Positions 26,226 to 33,813 of a stretch of 49,977 bases of DNA are shown piece by piece; the stretch's first letter is position 1; every line of letters starts with the position of its first letter. The notes beneath the pieces were generated by a model. That model had not been told where the DNA came from and ran no database searches. It saw only the letters and a list, made by a program, of their open reading frames with translations. A program made the translations under genes and the position numbers. Source of the DNA: an uncultured Alphaproteobacteria bacterium (GTDB lineage: Bacteria; Pseudomonadota; Alphaproteobacteria; RF32; CAG-239); NCBI GenBank assembly GCA_910584385.1, contig CAJUAK010000013.1, positions 1 through 49,977 on the forward strand. The letters run 5' to 3'.

Positions 26226-29200
26226 TTATTTAGCTTTTAGCGCATCTGCTTTTTTCTGAGCACTTTCCGCCTTTGCCAAAGCCTCTTCATAGGCCGCCTT
26301 GGCATTTGCTGCCGCAATTTGCGCTGCCCGGCTCTTATTGGATTTTAAAAGCTTTTGGGCTCGTTCCATAGCCTGTTTAGCTTCATCAGCTCTCGCCATC
26401 AGGTTATTTGCGATATCTGCAGCCTGCTGATGCATATATTCTACATAAACAGGAGCGCTCACTGCCGCCTCTTCCTGCTGTTTTGCATCCTTCAGGTTTT
26501 CCTCGGCTTTTTCCTTTTCCTGCTTGGCTTCATCCAGTGCTGCTTGGGCTTTTTGAGCTTCTGCTGCCTTGGTTTCAGCTTCCTGCTGCAAACGCTGCGC
26601 CTCTTTATACTGGTTAGCATTGCCGTTTCTTGTCGCCGCATCCATCATTTGCCGTGCTTTGGCAGCTGCCGTTTCAGCCTCTTTCTGAGCATTTCCCGCC
26701 ACTATTTCAAGCTTTTTGCTTTTGCTTTCTGCCAAAGAATAAGCCTGCTGGAATTCTTGCTGAACATTTTGAGCCGCTGTTATTCTGGCTTGGCGTTCCT
26801 GATTATATGCTTCTGCAGAAGCCGTAGGCGCCGCAACTGAAGTGGTTCCAGCCATTGCCTTTACAGTTATTGAATTAGGAGCAGCTGTCGGAGCGCCTGT
26901 CTGCTCCGTATTCTGTGGTACAACCCGAGACATTGTTCGATGAGCAACTGCCGGTGCATCTTGAGATGCCTGTGTGGAAGCTGCGACGGGAGAACTTTGA
27001 GGGGCATTCTGTGGAGCATATTGAGGTGCACGTGCCGGTTCAGATGCCACAGACGGAGCACTCTGCGGAGCATATTGAGGTGCGCGCATTGGCTCGGATG
27101 CTGCGTTAGTTTCTCTGCCTTCTTGTTTCTTTTCCTGGCTCTCATCAAAAGTTTTTGGCTTATTGTTTGCATTATCATATTGTTCTTGGCTTTTGAGGAC
27201 ATCTAAATTTGCCTGCTTGCATGCAACGCTGTTTGGATCTTTACAGGCATCTTGTTGTCTGGCTTCGGCCTCTTCTTTAGCCTTCTTTGCCGCTTCTATT
27301 TCTGCCTGGCGCTGCCGTTCATAAGCCGCAGCCGCCTGTTCTTTCGCTTCTTTTTCTTTAGCTTCTGCCAGTTCTCTGTTTGCTGTTGCCTGTTTGCAGG
27401 CAGCAGAATTTGGATCTGCTTCGCAGGCTTTCTTTTCATCCTGTTTGGCCTTATCTGTCGCTGCAACTGTCTGGTTATAACCGCTTAAAGCATTATCTTC
27501 GTTCTTGAGCTGTTCTTCCTTCTCACGCTTCTTCTCTTCTTTGCCGGCTGTTATGCCAAAGGTACTATCGATATTGGTTGCCAATCCACCTACAGCATTT
27601 GAAGCACTGCCGATTGCACCTAATCCATCACTCGCCATACCGGTAACTTCCTTGCCTTTATCCAGCACGCCATCAACGGCATCCATCGCACCGGCAATAG
27701 AATTTGTACTTTGCCCGCTTCTGCGCAAAGCATCCAATTCCGCCTGCTCTTCACGGCTTTTTCCGATGTCTTGAATATTATTAGCAATATCTCCAATATT
27801 GTCTGTAATGTTAGACGCCGTATTCATTGTCATATTCATAATAGATGCCGAACCGCTTGCCGCCGTGCCGATCGCATTCATTACATCGCCAAAACTATCT
27901 GCGTTTTTAAATGCAGTTCCGATATTTTTCGCCGTATTTACAATTGCTTTACCGGTGTTAATGGCATTATTGACTGTATTTGCAGTCTTTTTAACCGTAT
28001 CTGCACCTTTCTTAATGGAAGAGACAATATCTCCCATACAATTGGTAAAATTGCTCCAACCGGTACCATTATTTCCGCTGCAAAAACCTTTTGTTGTTTT
28101 ATTTTTGCTTCCATCCGTTGAACCTGCATCTACAGCATCAACACCTGTTAAACCGCTTGTATCATAGCCTTTTTTAGCAAGGCTGGCATCATAAGCAACA
28201 TTTGGATCTGTACCATCTAAAACATCGCTCAATAAGAAATCTTTAAAGACCTTAGCTTCATGGGTTTGAACTTCCGGATTTGTATATACAAAATATTCAA
28301 TGAAGCGCCCGACATTAGCCACTAAGAAAAGCGAAATAACCAAATTTCCAAACCATTTCCAAGAAATTTTTCCAAAAACAGCCATCCAGGCAAAGCCAAT
28401 CAAACCAAAACCAGCGATCAAATAAATTATTTTTTTCAGGCTGATTAAGACAAATGCGGCACGGCGGGCAACTTTTCCAAATATATTTTCCGTTCCTGCC
28501 GCATCATACACATCTTCGTCAACTAATTTTACAGCTTTTCCTCCACCAGCACCGCCAGCACCATCATTATTTCCTGCCAATTGTGATGCTTCATCATAAG
28601 CGGCATCTAATTCGGCTTTCTTTTCCTGTGCAGCCTGTAAAGCATCATATTGAGATTTACACTGTGTTGGATCTCCATTTTTCTCGGTCAAACATTGATT
28701 ATAAGCATCTTGCGCAGCAGTTACCTCTGCTGCTGCTTGATTCTGAGCTGCAAGGATTGCTTTTGCTTGCGCCTGAGCATCATCTTGTGAATTTGATAAT
28801 TCAGTTTGAAGATTACTGATTTCTTCGCAAGCAATCTCTTTACCATCTAATTTAACTTTATCTTCTCCTGATTTTCCTTCACACAATTTTTTTAATTTTT
28901 CCAACTTTTCTTGCTTGTCCAAATAACCTGTAACTGAAGAAGTGGCTGTGTTTGCTTCTTCTCTTAGACTATCTAGCTTAGAACACTCATACTCTTGCCC
29001 ATTGTCATCAGGCACTTTTACCTTTACGCCTTCTTTTTTTCCACCTGTCTCTTTGGCGTCCCCATTTTTGCACGCCGCTTCAACTTGCTGTAATATTTTT
29101 TTCTTATCGGCATCCGCCGTTAACTGTTGTGAAACTTTCGCCGCACCCTTTTTTACTTTTTCACACTCGCCATAAGCTCCTTCAACTTCGGCTCTCGTTG

Positions 29201-30071
29201 CTTCTATTTGCGATCTTTGAGCAGGAGTAAGCAAACTTTTATTCAAGTTTGCCAATGCATTCTGCGCTCCAGCATATGCCTCCTGATATCCTGCATCATC
29301 ACCACTGTTTTGGCAGGCTACTGCAATATTTGCAGCTTTTTGCATTAATTCATTATATTTTTTAATCGCTTCATTGCCTTCTTCCTGCGTAACAGCGGCC
29401 AACTGATTCATCTGTTTCTTACATTTATCAGCGTTTCCTCCTTTTTCCACCATACATGCATCATATTCTGCCTGACGATAGGCTTCCAACTCCCGTGCGC
29501 AATATTGTTGTATATCTGAATTTGTTTTATACTTCTTTTTGCAGGTATTATAAGCATTTTTTGCCTCTTCTTTTTTCTTCTTTAAAGCCTCTTTGGCATC
29601 TTTTCCTATCGCTGTAGTTCCCATGTTACTTTTGGAAACGCAAAGTTTGTACGCTTCATCTTTCTTTCTTATCTCTTCTTGTAATTTTGACAGAGCATCT
29701 TGTGCATCTTCTAACCTTTTAACATAATCTACATCTTTTAGAGGCTTTCCCTCGTCATCCGTGCCATCTCCAATGCCTTGTAATGCTTTGCTTCTCACAT
29801 CTTGAGGAAGCGTTACATCCTTTGCTTTAGCTTTTATAGCATTTAACGCCTTTTGAGCTTCTGCAACTTTGTTTTCTAAATCTTTTAATCCTCCCACGCC
29901 TTTTGTTTTTTCATCTTGACTACCATTATATAATTCATTAAGCGCGTTTTTTTCTGAAGAACATGGTTCTGTTCCTTCTGCCCAAACTGCATTTGGAGAA
30001 AGAACCATAAGCATAAAAACTGCGCTTAAGCCCAGCGACAGCTTCTGAAAAACACCTTTATTCCTTAACAT
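26226..30071 (-). CDS. Giant exported protein with embedded VirB2-like transmembrane hairpin
   Basis: 1281 aa. A signal peptide (1-31, VWA-E) precedes ~480 residues of Lys/Glu/Gln-rich helix studded with paired cysteines. Two hydrophobic helices follow (~543-565 and 570-592: IIYLIAGFGLIGFAW, FGKISWKWFGNLVISLFL), which align with those of the two small VirB2-like proteins next door. The ~680-residue C-terminal part has short hydrophobic NTVNNAINT-like repeats, two DPNS[AV]ACKQA hairpins, a QYAP/AP-rich segment and a long Ala/Glu/Lys coiled coil. The VirB2-type hairpin suggests insertion in the inner membrane and perhaps incorporation into or capping of the pilus. It could also substitute functionally for VirB6, but it has only two hydrophobic helices besides the signal. 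Strong RBS (AAGGAG). Confidence 0.75.
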   Translation of the reverse strand: MLRNKGVFQKLSLGLSAVFMLMVLSPNAVWAEGTEPCSSEKNALNELYNGSQDEKTKGVGGLKDLENKVAEAQKALNAIKAKAKDVTLPQDVRSKALQGIGDGTDDEGKPLKDVDYVKRLEDAQDALSKLQEEIRKKDEAYKLCVSKSNMGTTAIGKDAKEALKKKKEEAKNAYNTCKKKYKTNSDIQQYCARELEAYRQAEYDACMVEKGGNADKCKKQMNQLAAVTQEEGNEAIKKYNELMQKAANIAVACQNSGDDAGYQEAYAGAQNALANLNKSLLTPAQRSQIEATRAEVEGAYGECEKVKKGAAKVSQQLTADADKKKILQQVEAACKNGDAKETGGKKEGVKVKVPDDNGQEYECSKLDSLREEANTATSSVTGYLDKQEKLEKLKKLCEGKSGEDKVKLDGKEIACEEISNLQTELSNSQDDAQAQAKAILAAQNQAAAEVTAAQDAYNQCLTEKNGDPTQCKSQYDALQAAQEKKAELDAAYDEASQLAGNNDGAGGAGGGKAVKLVDEDVYDAAGTENIFGKVARRAAFVLISLKKIIYLIAGFGLIGFAWMAVFGKISWKWFGNLVISLFLVANVGRFIEYFVYTNPEVQTHEAKVFKDFLLSDVLDGTDPNVAYDASLAKKGYDTSGLTGVDAVDAGSTDGSKNKTTKGFCSGNNGTGWSNFTNCMGDIVSSIKKGADTVKKTANTVNNAINTGKAIVNTAKNIGTAFKNADSFGDVMNAIGTAASGSASIMNMTMNTASNITDNIGDIANNIQDIGKSREEQAELDALRRSGQSTNSIAGAMDAVDGVLDKGKEVTGMASDGLGAIGSASNAVGGLATNIDSTFGITAGKEEKKREKEEQLKNEDNALSGYNQTVAATDKAKQDEKKACEADPNSAACKQATANRELAEAKEKEAKEQAAAAYERQRQAEIEAAKKAKEEAEARQQDACKDPNSVACKQANLDVLKSQEQYDNANNKPKTFDESQEKKQEGRETNAASEPMRAPQYAPQSAPSVASEPARAPQYAPQNAPQSSPVAASTQASQDAPAVAHRTMSRVVPQNTEQTGAPTAAPNSITVKAMAGTTSVAAPTASAEAYNQERQARITAAQNVQQEFQQAYSLAESKSKKLEIVAGNAQKEAETAAAKARQMMDAATRNGNANQYKEAQRLQQEAETKAAEAQKAQAALDEAKQEKEKAEENLKDAKQQEEAAVSAPVYVEYMHQQAADIANNLMARADEAKQAMERAQKLLKSNKSRAAQIAAANAKAAYEEALAKAESAQKKADALKAK

Positions 30072-30096
30072 GGCTTTTCTCCTTATAAAATTAAGC

Positions 30097-30519
30097 CTAT
30101 TTCAAAGTATCTGCAATATGTTGGGATGTATAGGTCTCACATCCGACAATCATATTTAATATTTCTCCGGTTGAGGCAATGACCATCAATCCGATGACAA
30201 TTGCGCCCAGCCATTTCCAGTTCAGGTTCCCAAAAAAGCCGCCAACGGCAACCGCTAAAATACCAAAACCGGCAACAACATAAATAATTTCCCTTAAACC
30301 TCTGAAGATTTCCGCACCTTTATTTAAGAGTTCGTTAAATAAACCCGTATCCGAACCACAGCCTTTTATGTCTGAATTAGCATCTGTTCCATTGTTTGCC
30401 CCGGATGTTACTGTTGATGTTCCGGCCTGTTGCGCGTAGGAATTATCTGCATAAAGGGAGCAGGCGCCCAAAAGAAGCAGAAATATAAATATACTGCGGA
30501 TTATGCCTGAAATTTTCAT
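30097..30519 (-). CDS. virB2: VirB2/TrbC-like pilin (second copy)
   Basis: 140 aa. An N-terminal signal with two possible processing sites: a lipobox (LLGAC) or a later signal-peptidase I site (SYA-Q). A ~45-residue polar region then precedes the VirB2-like pair of helices, IIYVVAGFGILAVAVGGFFG and WKWLGAIVIGLMVIAS. Two cysteines flank the hairpin (KGCGSD, VGCETY). VirB2 proteins are the main T4SS pilus subunits, extracted from the inner membrane. GGAG precedes the ATG. Its position between the small virB2 and the 1281-aa fusion makes three related hairpins in a row. Confidence 0.8.
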   Translation of the reverse strand: MKISGIIRSIFIFLLLLGACSLYADNSYAQQAGTSTVTSGANNGTDANSDIKGCGSDTGLFNELLNKGAEIFRGLREIIYVVAGFGILAVAVGGFFGNLNWKWLGAIVIGLMVIASTGEILNMIVGCETYTSQHIADTLK

Positions 30520-30562
30520 TGTCTTTCTCCTTCATCCAGATATAGATATGCCTATAGCTTTA

Positions 30563-30589
30563 AGTATAGTTTACTACAAAATTCATCAA
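30563..30589 (-). promoter_or_regulatory. Possible promoter for the second virB2-like gene
   Basis: The minus strand reads TTGATG (30589-30584), a 15-base spacer and TATACT (30568-30563), ~44 bases before the ATG. It lies downstream of the terminator after the first virB2, where a new promoter would be needed. The spacer is short. Confidence 0.3.
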
Positions 30590-30662
30590 AATATTGTTAA
30601 AATTTTGTGAAGTTTATTATTTTCTATAAAAATTGTTTCTGTTTTTTTGAAATAAGCAAAAA

Positions 30663-30686
30663 GAAAGCTCCCTTTCGGGAGCTTTC
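30663..30686 (-). terminator. Terminator/attenuator after the first virB2
   Basis: A perfect 10-bp stem GAAAGCTCCC/GGGAGCTTTC with a 4-base loop. On the minus strand it is followed by TTCTTTTTGC. It begins 17 bases after the virB2 stop, so the small pilin is probably made from its own abundant message with limited read-through. Confidence 0.85.
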
Positions 30687-30703
30687 ATTACCTTTCTGAC
30701 GGC

Positions 30704-31030
30704 TTAGCTGAATTCGTCGCTTACGCCCTGCATTGAACCGCCAACCGTAGAGAATTGTACGATTGAGTTCGCTGCAGCCAAAATAGCCAAACCTACGGCC
30801 AAACCAGCAAACCAAGTCCATTTGATTTTACCGAAAATAGCACCAAAGGCTACGCCGACCAAACCAAAACCGCCTAATACGAACATGATTTTCTTTACGG
30901 CACCGAATGTTGCAGCTGCTTTATTTGTTGCTGATTCCATAACATCCGCAGATGCCGTGCCCGTAAACATCAATAATGTAAACAAGGCAATTGCACAAAT
31001 GGTGCAAAAATTGTTCTTAATGAACTTCAT
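30704..31030 (-). CDS. virB2: VirB2/TrbC-like major pilin
   Basis: 108 aa, typical VirB2 length. The signal peptide ends in an AxA-like site (GTASA-D), followed by a short polar region and two hydrophobic helices joined by a basic loop (GGFGLVGVAFGAIFGKIKW). The shared core GFG….FGK..W.W also appears in the two downstream proteins. It is the first gene of the T4SS locus and the only one of the three of simple pilin size, so it is the best major-pilin candidate. AAGGAG precedes the start; a dedicated terminator follows. Confidence 0.88.
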   Translation of the reverse strand: MKFIKNNFCTICAIALFTLLMFTGTASADVMESATNKAAATFGAVKKIMFVLGGFGLVGVAFGAIFGKIKWTWFAGLAVGLAILAAANSIVQFSTVGGSMQGVSDEFS

Positions 31031-31352
31031 GATACTTCTCCTTAATTATATTGCAAAACTTCTACTCTTTTAGAATAACCAATTTTTACAAAAATTACCA
31101 GCAGATTCAGTCTTAACGCAAAATAGTTAACATATTGTTTACACTCCATTATTTTTTCTGTAACAAAAAATTCACAGTTTCAAACGCCCGATAAATGCCT
31201 TTTTTCAAATGGTTAATTTTACTTCCCGGCCTCTCGGTTTTGTAAAAAATTTTCATTTTTTAGAAAAAAATCCACAAAACGGTGGGTTATTTTTATATTC
31301 TGTTGCCAAGAGTCGCATTTTGATTTATCAAGGTTTTAGAGGGATTATTTTG
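31031..31352. other. Divergent intergenic region between T4SS and type IVb pilus operons
   Basis: 322 AT-rich bases without a supported gene. The region must contain the start signals for virB2 (leftward) and for the pilus operon (rightward). I see one plausible plus-strand promoter, a GTTAAC palindrome at 31126-31131 and two TTAA words ten bases apart at 31113 and 31127, but no hairpin or riboswitch fold that I can support. The plus-strand frame stays open upstream from 31209 but lacks a good ribosome site there. Confidence 0.7.
31303..31331 (+). promoter_or_regulatory. Candidate promoter for the pilus operon
   Basis: TTGCCA (31303-31308), a 17-base spacer and TATCAA (31326-31331), ~20 bases before the ATG at 31353. 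Spacing is ideal, hexamers are moderate. It would give a very short leader whose AGAGGGA serves as the ribosome site. Confidence 0.3.
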
Positions 31353-33023
31353 ATGACAAAATCAGGTTTAAAAACTTTTGTCTGCAGTTTTATTTTATCG
31401 CTGTTTATGATTTTTTCCATAAATGGCGCATTTTTGCGTGTCCCTCCTCAAAAAAATGACAATCTCAAGATTTCCAATCAAAATATTACCCTCTTTCTAA
31501 AAAAAGAAGCGACTGTTTCAGCGCCGCTCAAGACCAAAGAAGTCAAGAAGATTGCATTGTCGCTTCCCGTGCATGCGCCTTCCGCCCCTCCGGCGGATGA
31601 GCCTTCTCAAGTGCCTGCTCCGGCAGCTCCCCTCCCCAATACGTCTTCCGAAGAAGCGGCTGTTATTGAGAATTATCCGCAATTTATAAAGAAAAAAATA
31701 CATGTTGCCGATGATTTGATTGAAAATCTGGAAATTCCTCTGCAAAAAGCTCCAGCCATGCAAGAAATTAAACTGGCGGCTGCCGATATCGCCCAACCGT
31801 CCCCAATAGCGGCAAAAACAAAAGAAAAGCCTTTACCGGCAGATAAAACAGCAGAAGCAAGGCCAGAAAAAGCTCACGCGCCTGTTATCCCTCTTGAAAA
31901 AGGCACGCTGGCACCGGAAAAACAAAACAAGGAAGTGCGGCTGGCACAAAGCAGCGATTTTGAAGAAGCGCATATTGCCCTGACCAGTGCGCAGGTTCCG
32001 ATTGCCAGCATGAAAACGGAAAAAGACGAAAAAAAATCTGAACAAAACGCCGGGCAATGGATTAGCATGAAAGAAAAGAAATCCCGCGAAGGTTCAGACG
32101 AGACGCCCTGGGCTGTTGCCAAAGGCGCCAGCCATCCCGTTAACCAATTGTTGGCGGAGGAGAAATTTTTTAAAGAAACACAACAGGAAAACGCCAAGAT
32201 TAAAAAGGCCGTTAAGATAGACGACCCCATAAAGAGCCGCAAACACCTGACGAACGACTATGAGCTGCAACTTGCCAGCAAGACTGTCGACAACATCCTC
32301 ATTCCTATTCCGAAAGAGATTTTGGAGGATGAGACGCTTACACCCAAGCTTGTTTCATCTGAGGACGAGCTCAGCAAAGAAAAAGAGGCTGAGCTGGAGC
32401 TAAAATATAAAGAAGAGATGTTGGAAGAGGAAGACGAACATAAAAAGCCGGCACAAGCACAAAAAACAGAAATTTCCCTGCAGGCCGAAGAACAAATATT
32501 GTCTCCGCAGAAAGAAGAAAGCAGCAGCATCCTAAAAAGTTTGAACTCCATCTTTTCATCAAGCGACAGCAACGTCCGCCCGCCGCTTGCCGAAGAGCCT
32601 GAAAGCAACGCCTTATCTTCAAAAATAAAAAAATGGAAATCAAAACTGAAAAAAGACAAAGTGCAGAAAATCCTCCCAGTGGAAATGCGGCTTTCGTTCC
32701 AGCCCAACCGGGCAGAAATTTCCGGACAAACTTTGCGTTGGATAAAAGCTTTTGCCAACAAAGCCCGCCTGGACAATTCAACAGCGCTGGAAATTCGCAT
32801 CGACGGAACAAATTTTCAGGATTTGCAACAAAAAAGGCTGACGCTTTTGCACAACATTTTGCTGCATGACGGCGTCTTGCAGGAGAAAATCAACACGGTG
32901 TTTACGGAAAGGGAACCAAATTCGTTCATTATCCGTACCGTAAAAGTTAATAACAACACAAAAAACGGAAACAAGGAAGGAAATAAAACGATTAACCAGC
33001 CTGGAAGATATCTGCAATGGTAA
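31353..33023 (+). CDS. Membrane-anchored protein with C-terminal OmpA-like domain, first gene of the pilus operon
   Basis: 556 aa from the ATG at 31353, which has AGAGGGA nine bases upstream. The frame continues 48 codons further up, but that extension has no ribosome site. An N-terminal hydrophobic segment (~8-27) is either a signal anchor or uncleaved signal. A long Pro/Ala/Lys/Glu-rich disordered middle follows. The C-terminal ~110 residues have an OmpA-like pattern (MRLSFQPNRAEISGQTL, then ALEIRIDGTN, then QQKRLTLLHNILLHDGV). OmpA-like domains bind peptidoglycan, so it may tether the pilus machine to the wall. The assignment is moderate. Its stop lies ~85 bases before the TcpQ-like gene. 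Confidence 0.6.
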   Translation: MTKSGLKTFVCSFILSLFMIFSINGAFLRVPPQKNDNLKISNQNITLFLKKEATVSAPLKTKEVKKIALSLPVHAPSAPPADEPSQVPAPAAPLPNTSSEEAAVIENYPQFIKKKIHVADDLIENLEIPLQKAPAMQEIKLAAADIAQPSPIAAKTKEKPLPADKTAEARPEKAHAPVIPLEKGTLAPEKQNKEVRLAQSSDFEEAHIALTSAQVPIASMKTEKDEKKSEQNAGQWISMKEKKSREGSDETPWAVAKGASHPVNQLLAEEKFFKETQQENAKIKKAVKIDDPIKSRKHLTNDYELQLASKTVDNILIPIPKEILEDETLTPKLVSSEDELSKEKEAELELKYKEEMLEEEDEHKKPAQAQKTEISLQAEEQILSPQKEESSSILKSLNSIFSSSDSNVRPPLAEEPESNALSSKIKKWKSKLKKDKVQKILPVEMRLSFQPNRAEISGQTLRWIKAFANKARLDNSTALEIRIDGTNFQDLQQKRLTLLHNILLHDGVLQEKINTVFTEREPNSFIIRTVKVNNNTKNGNKEGNKTINQPGRYLQW

Positions 33024-33108
33024 TAAGTTGCGCAGGGCGCTTGATTATTTATTTTTCAATATGTATGATAGGAAAACAATGACAAAATGTAAATTAAGGA
33101 CTGAATGG

Positions 33109-33813
33109 ATGAACAAGAACAAACCTCTTCTTTTTTGTTTACTTTCAACATTAGCCGCTGCGGGCTGTTCCTGCTTTGAAAGCTGGGGCGGCGCGAATAC
33201 TTATGTTGATAATTCCGTCCCCGCAAGCTATGCCAATAACAATCCGCCCGCTCCAGCAAGGCAGACGCAGCCGGCAGCACCTGCACCGCAGGCGCCGCAA
33301 ACGGCACAACCGCAAGCAGGAGAAGCATTTGTCCAATATTCAGAGACAGCTGCGGATTATCGTGAGTTTGGAGAAAGGACACCCCGCGACCAGAGGATTG
33401 TCCAAGGCGGCGCCGGCAGCAACATGTCTGCTTCCATTCCGCCGACAATTGACGAGGAAGTCTCTGATTATGAAGAGGAAATCAGAATAACTGAAGAATC
33501 CAGCAATGAATTTGACAATGAATATGCTCAAAACGGCGAAGATCCGACAGATGACTGGCTGGCAGAAGAAGGGCAGACATTAAAAGGGCTGCTTACAGAA
33601 TGGAGCGACCGTTCCGGCTGGCGCCTTATCTGGAAAACAAACAGAAATTACACATTGACGGCCGGGGCCATGTTTAGAGGCCGCTTTGCAGATGTGAGCT
33701 CGGCGCTCATCCGTGCTTTTGCACGCGCAAGACCGGCTCCTGTCGCAACTTTTTATAAAGGCAACCGCGTTTTGGTTGTTGAAACTTTGGAGGACGAGAA
33801 TGCATTTGATTAA
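33109..33813 (+). CDS. pilL: PilL/TcpQ-type lipoprotein of type IVb pilus
   Basis: 234 aa from the ATG at 33109 (AAGGA eight bases upstream). A lipoprotein signal with lipobox AAGC, then a Pro/Ala/Gln-rich linker and an acidic disordered region. The C-terminal ~90 residues match the TcpQ domain: EGQTLKGLLTEWSDRSGWRL, a Tyr strand, MFRGRFADVSSALIRAF and GNRVLVVE. TcpQ/PilL lipoproteins help localise and stabilise the outer-membrane secretin of type IVb pili (toxin-coregulated pilus, R64 thin pilus). The secretin gene follows with a 14-nt overlap, as expected. Confidence 0.88.
   Translation: MNKNKPLLFCLLSTLAAAGCSCFESWGGANTYVDNSVPASYANNNPPAPARQTQPAAPAPQAPQTAQPQAGEAFVQYSETAADYREFGERTPRDQRIVQGGAGSNMSASIPPTIDEEVSDYEEEIRITEESSNEFDNEYAQNGEDPTDDWLAEEGQTLKGLLTEWSDRSGWRLIWKTNRNYTLTAGAMFRGRFADVSSALIRAFARARPAPVATFYKGNRVLVVETLEDENAFD

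Noticed and set aside
31042..31049. Perfect TATAAT on the minus strand just before virB2
   Set aside because: It abuts the Shine-Dalgarno sequence, so transcription would start inside or after the ribosome site, and there is no matching -35.
31113..31130. Possible CtrA-type site (TTAA…TTAA)
   Set aside because: The half-sites are ten bases apart; the CtrA consensus needs seven.
31209..31352. Upstream extension of the OmpA-like protein
   Set aside because: No ribosome site at 31209; the ATG at 31353 has one and starts just before the signal/anchor helix.
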